From: Hofstenia miamia
Taxonomy: Eukaryota; Xenacoelomorpha; Acoela; Hofsteniidae
Reading direction: 5' to 3'
NCBI GenBank assembly: GCA_900660155.1
Contig: CABFPE010000239.1
Location: 358,600-422,599 of the forward strand
Length of the DNA stretch: 64,000 nucleotides
Shown: positions 40,675-52,200 of the stretch, piece after piece
How the letters are laid out: each line of letters starts with the position of its first letter
Numbering within the stretch: position 1 is the stretch's first letter
The notes under the pieces: model-generated
Seen by the model: the letters and a program-made list of their open reading frames with translations, nothing else
What the model was told of the DNA's origin: nothing
Database searches by the model: none
Program-made: the position numbers and the translations under genes

Positions 40675-43177
40675 AAATTAAAACAAAATTTTAATCACAT
40701 ATATTAGACCGGTTTCGATAGATAGTCTATCTTCGTCATTAAAATGGTGGTAATATTTTAAAAAGTTAAGTTTAATGCCAAGATGCATTATATTAGAATA
40801 ATTTAGAGATGTTAAATTCTTTCTGTCTATTTAATACCTTGCTTTTATCTGTTGTTGCATTGATGGCAATTGCAGTAGTTAGTGGGGTCGAGACCCCGTG
40901 GTACACTTGACCTTTGACCCTGGCGGGGATGTCTGTGATGTAATTGTATACTTTGACCGTCTGTGTATCTTTGGCGTCATTGGAATATATTCTGTTTAGT
41001 TGTAATATTTGTTGGCAAACACAATTGTTTGCAGTCTATTGTTTAAAATGTAGCCACTTTTTTTAGAGGCTGAGAAATTTTCAAAAAATCCCACGAGATT
41101 AGATTTCTTTGTAGTCTATTGTTTAAAATGTAACCAATTTGTTTACTTGCTTATTTACGTGGCCTAATTTAGTTTACATACTTGTTTTTTTATTAACATA
41201 CATGACATTGGAAATATCACATTAATTTAGTTTACATATTTTACATACTTGTTTTTTTATTAACATACATGACATTGGAAGTACCACATTAATTTAGTTT
41301 AAATTGTTTAGTTTACATGTTTACTTTACTTACTTCTTTTATTTAGTAAAATTTAATAACAAATGTGTTTGAATGAGAGAGATAATAATACTTGTTAAAA
41401 GCGTAATGTCTTATTTCGGTAATAATGCAAAATAATTTTTCGGAAAAAACAAAAAACTAGTTTATGCAAAAACTCGCATTTCTAATATTTAATAAACGTA
41501 CGTGGTAAAGCCCACATACATGTTTAAGACAAGACAAAAATGTAATTTATTCTACACTTTGCTTATAATGACCACATATATCTTACTATTAAATTTGTCT
41601 ATTGTGTTAGTTTATCATCATTGTTGTTGAGGGAATTCTGTAGGAAACAAACGCATTATGAATTTCACATGGTCGTATCTAAATTAATGGTTAATAAACA
41701 AGGAAAATTAAATATTCCCAAAGGCAAGTAATTTTGTTCGAAAAGACAAAACAAATCACCAAAAGAAAATGAAAATTTTAGACTCTGAAATAGTAGAAAA
41801 ATACTTGGAAATCCATTATATATTGGCATTATTTCCAATGCTATGCCCTAGAAAGTCTAACAAAATCGGATTTATTATTAAAAATTCTCAAAACTCTATA
41901 TGATTTTAAAACGTTTAATGGGAAATTGAGTTAAAAAGGCGGTTTTCCTAATTGCATATTGCGAGATATATATTTTATATTTGAATACACAGACTAAACC
42001 GTCTTGAAGAAGTATTTATTTCATTTTATCAGTTTCTGATCATTGTAATTTAAGCTATTTATTTCTATATTTAGGAAATGTTCCTAAGTTTTTTTAATAC
42101 CTAATGTACAAATTGTAGTTTAAATTATTTAAAGATTGCTGTTGTGTTTTTATAATCTCATAAACAAGAATATATTAATTAAATTAAATTTTAAGTACTA
42201 TACACATACTTAAATTTATTTTATATAGCTTTGACATTCATCTTCCAATGTCATGTATGTTAATAAAAAAACAAGTATGTAAACTAAAGTAGGCCACGTA
42301 AATAAGCAAGTAAACAAATTGGTTACATTTTAAACAATAGACATCCCCGCCAGGGTCAAAGGTCAAGTGTACCACGGGGTCTCGGCCCCTCTAACTACTA
42401 TTTTTGTAAATTTTGTTTTCATTATATTTTAGTTTTCTTTTTTCTTTGGATGTTGATGGCAGAATATTTCTGATCTTAGGTGGCCTAGCATATGTTCTTT
42501 GATTCTGACTTCCATACGTCTTTTGGTCTCAACGATGTATGAGTCATCGCATGAATCGCATTGATATTTGTATACAACTGATGATTCGAAAGACAATGGA
42601 AGTATGTCTTTATTTTTTAAAATGTTTAATGTTTTAAAAGACGTTAGTGTTGGAATAATATTTATATTAAATGCCTTCAATTTTGCGTTTAGATGTTTTA
42701 ATTTCATCTCTAGGTACATAAAATTTCGTTCAATGTAAGGTAACTTCCAATAGACGTTTTCTGGCCGTGATTTTTTTAATTTCTTTTCTAGATTAAATAT
42801 TTTATCAATTTCTTTTTTTAAAAGTTTATGTGGATATCCGTTTTTTGTAAGAATGGTAACTATATTTCATCTATTGCTGTTGTTAAGTTCTTATAATTGG
42901 ATGATGTTATATAGGCTTGGTTGATCAAAGTTTTTATAGTATTGATTTTAAGTTGAGGACTACAATAAGAGTTGTAAGGTATGTACAGTCCAGTGTTAGT
43001 TGACTTCTTATCCCACTCATATTCGATTTTTCTTGATGTATTGGACGAAATGGTGGATCAATTGAATTTTTATGCACTTTTGGAAGACCATACAAACGAG
43101 GAGGAGTACAGCCACAGCTACGTGTTTGATTTAAGAAATCTTTTGAAATTTCATTATTGTTACACAAAGTTTTTAAT

Positions 43178-43209
<32 letters not shown>

Positions 43210-46200
43210 GNNNNNNNNNNNNNNNNNNNNNNNNNNNNNNNNNNNNNNNNNNNNNNNNNNNNNNNNNNNNNNNNNNNNNNNNNNNNNTATATATATATAT
43301 ATATATATATATAGTAGGTATTTTCAAAATTGACTATTTTCTTCGCATGAAACCTGCAAATCGAGTGGTATTTAATACCTAAATGCTTTGCTTGATAATG
43401 ATACCAGCTTTATGCTGTCTCGTAGCAATGATTTGTCAATTTTTGATAAAATCTGAATCTAAAAATTTTGAAAATGAACAGTCGAAATTGCTTACACTTA
43501 ACTAAAAATTGTCTTCTCGCTTTCCCTTTGAACGAGCATTATACTTCTCTCCCTAGTTCCGACACTCATGGCTATAGTTATTAACATAATGCCAAATCAT
43601 CATTTGATATACCCAAGGAGCCGAAACTACAAGAAACCCCACGTTTGCATCAAGAAACAAAAACTATTCTTCATAACATATTTCACGAAAGATCAAGAAT
43701 GTTCACAGAATCGCCAATTGGTCAAATTACTTCATACCTGAAGCATTTTCTAATGGAACCTGAAGGTCAAAGTTTTCTGCTAGAACCACATCTTTCAACA
43801 GTTCAAAACTGGTGTAAGCAGGTATTAGCCGACAATAAACTGGGTGCTACCAAACTGAAGAAACACGTCTACAAAACTCAATTAATAACTTCCAATATTC
43901 AAAGCTTGATCGCTGATTATATTTCGATAAAGAACATTTATAATAAGGACAAAGGTATATAACACAAATTGAGGTTTCATTCCAACAAAAATCAATGAAA
44001 ATAAATTTTGAGCTTTTGAAAATAAGACAACAGAGTAGAACATAAAAAATTCAATTAAAAACTAGAAGTCATAATTAAGAAAATATACTAAAAACGATAT
44101 AGCTTAAAGTTTACATTAACTATAGTAAAGTTTTCCACGAAAAATTAAAATCTAGTCATTTTTAAATGGTAAACGAAATATTTCAAAAAAAGCTTTTCGA
44201 AATTGGTCGCTAAAAGCAGCGTAAATGACAATGTTGAACGAACAGAGAAATAGTTGGTCAAATGTGTAACAATAAGAAATAATTTCCGCTAGTGTACTTG
44301 GTAAATTTCCACAGTAATAGAAATAGAAAACATTAAAAAAAGATGGAAACCATCGCAAGCAATATACCACTGGAAGAATAATTAATTTCTTTGTTGAATT
44401 GAAGGTGCTTTTTTCAGGAATTCTCTGATAATTATTGAGCGAAGTCACGAATCTTAACCTCTTTTTGAAAAAATTACAAATGTGAAGCTTAACGAAAAAT
44501 GCTATGACCATTAAAAATATAAGCGGTACAGCTACCAAAGCTGGTCCATATGTGACTACAATTGTGAAGATAAAACTACTTCGAGTTACTAAGCATTCTT
44601 CTTCTCTTTTATAACAAAACCGAGCCGTTGATCTCACTGAGTAAGACGTATTAAAATAACACATGTTAACAATAAAAGGCGTGTTCTGGTAATGATAGGT
44701 GTCCACACCTATTATCATAATTAAAAAAACTCGCAAAAGTAGAGGGAACACCCATGACAACAAATGAAACAGCACCAACATAGAAATTGGTTTGACTTTT
44801 ATGTTACAGTTGATAAGATTGAGGTAAATCATTAAGCAAAGTGACCACAAAATAGATGCACATTGCGCGGTTTCACCAATTAAGGATACCAAAGAGCAGA
44901 TAGTGTGCAGACCTCCATTATTGATTGTACAGAGTTCATAAAAAACCTCCATGGCAACGAATCCATCTGAAAGACATATCATACATATTATGTGTCGAAT
45001 AACAGAATGCAACGACTTGTGAGTTACATTTATCAAAAGAAACCAAATCACCAGAACTATGTCAATAGCACTAATGGTGAGTCCCAATTCCTTGTTCAAA
45101 CCTGAAGGCGATAGCGATGATATACTAGAATTTGGTTTGCACGTAGTAACATTTTCAAGCATAGCATAAATATAAATATTCAAGACAAACAAATTTTATT
45201 CAAAACAAATGAGTAAACGTAAACAACAGTCATAATATGGTTCAAATTTTAGCATAAAGAACGGGAAGTTAATATAACTTCATATATCAAAGAAGCTATG
45301 TAGCAGCTGATTGATTTCTTCCTTACAGCATACCTATTTTTAATAGAAATTAATTGAAAGTAGAACTAGTCTTTCAAGAAACGATTAGCTTTATTTGTTT
45401 TAATTTCAGCATATTTATCACGAAGATCTTAATGTGTCATCATAGGTGATGTTATATCAAATGCATTACCGGTCTCTCTGATTTCATCCTACTCTGGTAT
45501 ACCTTCTTTCCTTCACTCTCAGTTCTTATCTTCTTTAACTCCTTAGTGAACTCTAGTAGGGATCCTCTAGGTTGCTCTTCTACATATTCCTTTAGTCCTA
45601 GTGCTTCTGCTTCTACAGTTTCCTCTACACTTAGCAGGTCTTTCCCTCCCTTATGTCTTGCCATGTACAGTCTATCTATATATCCACTTAAGTTGAATGC
45701 TCTCTCTTTGCTGCTAGTATCTTCCTTGTCTCCCTGTCTAATTCCCTCAGTTCATTCTTATTCTACCTAACTATTCCTGCTGAATATCTCAACATTGGTA
45801 TCGCTGATGTATTAATTGGCTTTATACTATTCTGCGCACTTAATGCTGACTTATGTAGTACTTTCCTTACTCTCCTCTTGTATTCTTTTCTTAACCTCGT
45901 CTTCATTTCCTCGTGATCTGTTCTATCTTTCTCTATAACAGCTAAGAACTTGTACCCCTCTTTGACTTCTCCAATCTTATCCCCACTACTCGTCCTCAAA
46001 CCATCTCCATCTATGCACTTGCCTCTGGTCATTGTCACTGTCGCACACTTTCCTAATCAAAATTCCAACCCAGAATCTCTGATTGCTTTCTCCAATGTCT
46101 CTGCTTGCTTCTGCAACATCTTCCTTGAACTAGCATACATCTTCAGGTCGTCCATGTACCACAGGTGACTCACTGCTTTACTATTCTTCTTCAACTTATA

Positions 46201-49200
46201 CAGCATATCTGTGATAAAGATTAAGCTAACTACAAACAGCAGTCGTGCTAAGCTGTCTCCCTGGAATATGCCTCGCCTAAACCTCAACCTGTGTCCGTCT
46301 ATCTCAGTTTGCCACTTTCCCATCCCCCTCTCTAGAAACTCAACCCATTTCCATGAAACTCCTTTGGCCTCTAACGTCCTCAATACCCACCTATGTGATA
46401 TGCTGTCATATGCCTTCCTGTAGTCTATCCATGCCATTGCTAAGTTTGTCTTCCTTCTACAATTCTCCACCACTGCCTGGTCTATCAACAACTGATCTTT
46501 GCAGCCTCTTGTTTTGTCCTACATCCCTGTATCAGAAATGTCCTTCCCACTACCATCCACTCTGGACATCCACTCACCACACACTCCTCTAATGCTACTG
46601 CTAGTCTCTCATGAACACTTGTGAATTTCTTCAGTCAATACCCATGTACCTCATCTCTGCCTGGCGCCTTCCAGTTCTTCATCTTCTTTAGAGCCTCCTT
46701 CAGCTTTGCAGTTGTGNTTCCAATATTCAAAGGAACTTCATAATCCAAGAATTCAACCGAGTCATCCACTCTCTATCTGTGAACAATTTCTCTGTGATCC
46801 CTGTTTTCCAAAGCTTTTTACATGCTCCTCGTCACGTTAATGACAAACTTCTTGCTAGGGATGGAATACATCTTTCTCGTCAAGGTCTAGCTCACATGAT
46901 CCGCAATCTCCAATCCTACTTCAGACCCCACGTAATCTCCAATCCATCTCATCGTCTAGCAAATGTTTCTTATTCAAAAGCTGTAACCACTCGTCCCGTC
47001 CTTCTCCCTACTCCTTCATATCAATCTAAATGAAACAGGTTATTTTACTTTTAATTTTGTATATGTTAGCATATCTTTGTTTAAAAAATGTAGCTATATA
47101 CTATATACACTCAGACATATCACCTCTCAACTCACAACACACCACCGCTAAGCACTACTACATAACAACACTTAAATTCAGTAAGTTCATTTTCTACCAA
47201 ATCTTCAAGTTTTGCTCTAAAATTTATAATAAAACAAACGGCAATTTTCTTAAAATCGTATGTATAATTCTTTTTTTAATATACTACGCATATACAGTTA
47301 AATTCAGTACGTGTATTCCTAATAATCTCGATAAATATTTTTATTTCAGAAGATTACTACTCTCAGGAGATATTAAACTTAACCCAGGACCAATTTTAGA
47401 AGAATCGCAAATAGAAATAAAACTAAAAAATTACTGCAATAACTATAAATTTGTATATCTCAATGCTAGAAGTCTAATTTCAAACAGAAATGACTTTCTA
47501 AGCTTAATAAATAAGATAGGACAAAACGCAATATTTTTAATTACCGAAACTTGTTCAACACTTAAATTCAGTAAGTTCATTTTCTACCAAATCTTCAAGT
47601 TTTGCTCTAAAATTTATAATAAAACAAACGGCAATTTTCTTAAAATCGTATGTATAATTCTTTTTTTAATATACTACGCATATACAGTTAAATTCAGTAC
47701 GTGTATTCCTAATAATCTCGATAAATATTTTTATTTCAGAAGATTACTACTCTCAGGAGATATTAAACTTAACCCAGGACCAATTTTAGAAGAATCGCAA
47801 ATAGAAATAAAACTAAAAAATTACTGCAATAACTATAAATTTGTATATCTCAATGCTAGAAGTCTAATTTCAAACAGAAATGACTTTCTAAGCTTAATAA
47901 ATAAGATAGGACAAAACGCAATATTTTTAATTACCGAAACTTGTTTACAACATGACACTGATCCTAATTTGTTTAATCCTGACCGACATTATTATGANCG
48001 AAAATTTGCTTTATCAAATGCCGATGATAATTATATACGTGAACAAGTAAGTATTAAAAGAAAATTATTTGAACTCGCTAAAACAGAGCCGACAACAACT
48101 AATTGGACAAATTACGAAAAATCAAAGAAGATAATTAAACAATTAAGAAATAAAAAATCTGCCTTAAAACAGAAAAGGTTTTTCGATAAACTAAGCAATA
48201 CAAACGAAAAATGGCGATATGTTCATAAATTTTTGGGAAAAAGTAAAGGACTTTCAACTGACATTAACGAATTAGGTATTGATAACAAAATTACAACGGA
48301 AAAAACAAGAATAATAGACCATCTAAATGCAACATTTTCCCCAATATAAGAGAAAGACAAATATTAATAAATTCCCAGCAAAATCATACTTTTCTTTTAG
48401 ACTCATAAATGCAAATGAACTAGAAACCATAATAAAAACTTTAGACACAAATAAATCAACGGCATCATGTAATCTTCCAATCTTTATTATTAAACGTCAT
48501 TTTCATATCTTTAGTGAACATCTACTATTCGCATTTAACAAATGAATTATTGATAATGAATTCCCGGATATATTTAAGAAATCTGACATAAGCCCTATAT
48601 ATATATAAAGGCGAACATCTAAATGCACAAAATTATAGGCCACCCCTTTAGTAAACTATTCGAAAGATTATGAAATAATCAAAGAAATGCATATTTGATA
48701 TCTGAAAATATTCTTTCGAAAAAAAATTTGGTTTCCGTAATAGGTTTAGCACTCAAGATGCAATTTTGTCAATATCACAGCAAATAAAATCAAATTTAGC
48801 TTCTAATAAATGTAATTGTGTTGCCCTTCTCGATTTGAGCAAAGCGTTTAACTCAATGAACTTTGACATACTGAAAGACAAATTAATGCAGTATAATTTT
48901 GATGACAACGCTATAAATTTGATAATGAACTTCCTTATAAATCGACAGCAACGAGTTATACTTAATGGCACAAAATCAAAATATATTACAACTAACCGTG
49001 GGGTACCTCAGGGCACAGTTCTTGGCCCCATCCTATTCTCACTCTACGTAAATGATATAACGAAACAGATAAAAAACAGTAATATTTATCAATATGCGGA
49101 CGATACCTGTCTCATAAGTACTAATGTAAATGCCTTTAATGCTACAAAAATTCTCCAAAATGACATCGAACATTTAACAAAGTATTTCTCAAATAATCAA

Positions 49201-52200
49201 TTGAAAGTAAATATTGAAAAAACACAATTTATAATTTTCTCGCCTAAAACATTTAAAAATCTCACAAAAAACATTGAACTAAATATAAATCAAGTACCAA
49301 TAAAGCAAAGTGAATCAATAAATTATTTAGGTGTTGCGATTGACAATGATTTAAATTTCGAACAATTTTTAATGACTAAAATTAAAAAAATGGCTTCTGG
49401 AGTTAGGTATCTTTACCATCTGCGAAACGTCTCAAATATATATCACAAACAATTAATAAATTCTTTTTGTTTATCTCATTTTCAATATTGCTCATTTCTC
49501 TTTACAAACATAAATTCAAAATATCGCATACTTCTGTCTAAAACTTTCAATTGGTCTCTTAAAACACTTAACTTTGCGCAAAAACATGACAGTTCATCCG
49601 TCTATCGAATTCAATATAAAATATTAGCTCCTTATTACAGAATTCAAATGCATATGGTATCAATATTATTTAAGTGTAAATCTGGTACACCTTCTCTTTC
49701 ATTTTTTATATAATATATTAGGTTAAATGAACGTTCTCAAAAATTTTTATGCTTAGATAAACATTCAAATAGTTTTCACCACATAGCAACTAAAATTTGG
49801 AATAACTTAGACCATGAAATTAAAATGGAAATTAACTGCAAAAAAATTTAGAAAAAAAGTGCGAACATTCCTCTTTCACAGACAATGCATACTTAATGAC
49901 AATAATACACTACACTCCTTCGAAAATTTCGTATGATTCTAGATAATGTACACACACACACACACACACACAAATCCCCCAACAAACACACGCCACACAA
50001 TTATATATGTATATGTTACTATTATTTTGTAAATAGTTTTTAGTTTATAGTCTTGTACCAAAGATTATTTGCAATAAATTGCTTTTGACTGTTATTATTA
50101 CTTTTTATTATTATTATTATTATTATATCGACCTATATGTAGCACAAATATTGTATTCGGACGATGGTAAATAAATGTCTGAAATGCATAAATAAATGCT
50201 ATTACAGGCAACCCCGCGTAAGTCGGATTTTCGAGTAACTCGTACTATTAATAAAGAACAGACAAACTCCAATATGTACACACACAAAATATCATTTTTA
50301 AGTCGGACAATTCTAAGTCGGATAAATTCTAAATCGGAATGAAATCTACGTACAGGCTACAAAGTTAACATTGAAAATTTCATTCACAAGTCGAACGGAT
50401 GGAAATTGTCCTGCACGCGATTCAAGCATAGCGTAAATATTTTCTTTCACGTAGTAAAAATAATGAAATACTACAGCGCAGCTCATGGTATTGACTATAG
50501 AGCTAGTATACATAGCTCCATGGTATTGACCTACAAACAGTTCATGTAGTGTTCAACACAGATATGTTTATGTGCGGTGCCGTCAATGGGCATATTTTAA
50601 ATAAGTTGTCCGGTAATCTTTCAAGTAAAATTAGATGATGTTAAAATGACAACTCCCTGATTTATGTGATGTGTGAAATCAAGGAATACAAAAATAATAA
50701 TGGGTTTTTTTCTTTCAAGTATTTAGATGATGATTTTGATTTATGCGATGGGTGAAATAAAGGAATACAAAAAATTATTGTAAAACTCGTAAATATAGTA
50801 ACCCTAGAAAACGTTATAATAATATATATCACTAAAACATGGGAAAAATTTAGCTTTCGAATTTTAACTAAAATAACCCTAAGTGTTGACAATCGAATTG
50901 GTTAAAACATTAAAAAAGCTCCCTAGAAGTTATAATAATATTGGTCAAAATATTAGACTTTGCCTGTATTGAATCGAATTATTTCTGTCAATTTCAATTA
51001 AAGAGATTGCTTATGACCTCTGTAATGTATTAAGCATTCCAGCGCACCTAGATAGTGCTTAACAAGCAGCTATTTCTATGAAATAAACGTGCATTGCATT
51101 GATTGTCCTTGAAAAACACTTTAAGTTCGTAAAAATCGATTGCTATATTGTTCGCAGTTAATAAGAAATGGATTGGTCAAATCGAAAATCAAACAAGATT
51201 GGCACATGGAGCTATTGATTAGCTAGAGAATGATATATTTTTATGTCCATAGCATCAAAATTTAAGGGTGCTTAAGAATGTTTAAACCTTACTAATTTCT
51301 TTGAACTTAAAACTATTTTAATTAAGATACACAAATCTTTAAAACCCGTTTCAATCAGATTTTTGCGCTACATATAGAATTACTTGATCTGTGTATGCAC
51401 ACACAGGCCTAACAAAGTATCTTTTTGAATAATTAAAACAAATGATATGATTTAAGTTTCCGGTTTATTTCTCAATCTGACCACCCCTTACGACTAGATA
51501 TTTTGAACTACTGTATACAGTTGTTGGCAAAGATAAAAAGATGTTAACAATAAGTTTCTGTTGTACTTCAAGTTGCTGTATGCATCCATCATATGACAAA
51601 TATGTAATCAAAAATAGAACAAAGTGATTGATGGCATCGTAAGTAAAGTTAATTTTAGTTTTTGTTTAATTCAGGTATTGAAAGAAAAATACTGTAAGAC
51701 ATAATACATGATTAATTTTTTTTTCCAGCAGAGTTTATTTTCAATATTTTCAAAACAACTTCTTTCACAACAACCATCAGATTGCTTGCACAAAAGTTAC
51801 GCTATCGTAAATCTTGGTTTTCGCGGAACTAGTACAAGCCAATTACCCTAAAATTATATCTCGGATTTCTTGTAAGTCGGATTATTTTTATTGGTCCAAG
51901 TCGATCCGACTTAGGTGGCGTTAGGTTGCCTGTAATTGAAAATGAATTTATATAGCACATATATTTTATATATACATAAATTTGCAAATTCGAATACATC
52001 GAAGGAACTTCGTTTTTTACAAAAATGATATTTTAGCGAATTGATTGGAAGAGCACAAGTGCTACACGTCAATAATACATAGTTTTGCAGCTAATTGGTG
52101 AATTGCCTAAATTTTTGTGAATTTTAATGTTCCTCTTTAAATAGTTAATTTTGTAGCTATTTACATGAATTAAAATGCATTATTATATTAGATATATAAA

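Larger units (their letters stand above)
40690..43180 (-). mobile_element. Penelope-like element, broken, with inverted terminal arms
   Basis: On the minus strand an RT start ([14 protein letters not shown] near 43100) is followed, after loss of most of the RT, by a GIY-YIG endonuclease region at 42719-42429 ([20 protein letters not shown]). Next come inverted arms: 42243-42400 is the reverse complement of 40874-40935 joined to 41113-41212. A motif at 40710-40740, CCGGTTTCGATAGATAG then CTTCGTCATT, resembles Penelope-type ends. The element is a dead fragment and its right limit runs into a (TA)n tract and a gap. Confidence 0.78.
47030..49713 (+). pseudogene. LINE ORF2 (endonuclease start, RT), with 2A-like motif
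   Basis: 47030-48349 stays open. It has two hydrophobic segments ([15 protein letters not shown] and [17 protein letters not shown]), then [13 protein letters not shown], then the APE-type start [19 protein letters not shown]. After the N at 47998 it resumes in the pre-RT ([20 protein letters not shown]). The RT proper (48766-49713) is intact around [36 protein letters not shown] and [11 protein letters not shown]. Frames break near 48350 and 48545. Most of the endonuclease is absent, so this copy cannot be autonomous. Confidence 0.85.
46740..50130 (+). mobile_element. CR1-like LINE with esterase ORF1 end, 2A motif and 3' tail
   Basis: Order on the plus strand: the end of ORF1, an ATGA overlap, ORF2 with hydrophobic N-terminus, 2A-like motif, the beginning of the APE endonuclease, a single N at 47998 where most of the endonuclease is missing, the pre-RT region, the RT (48766-49713), then a 3' region with (CA)n at 49949-49972 and (TTA)n near 50103-50127. 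The 5' end is cut at 46717. A perfect 390-bp tandem repeat lies in ORF2. Same family as the minus-strand copy at 23.6-25.75 kb. Confidence 0.88.

Noticed and set aside
40710-40740. Hammerhead ribozyme in the Penelope-like end
   Set aside because: The end motif is present but I cannot find the CTGATGA and GAAA core in the right arrangement.
42981-43382. 133-codon plus frame across (TA)n and Ns
   Set aside because: Its first part is the antisense of the Penelope-like RT and the rest is microsatellite and gap.
45546-46592. Plus-strand Ser/Pro-rich frames
   Set aside because: Antisense shadows of the R4-like LINE RT.
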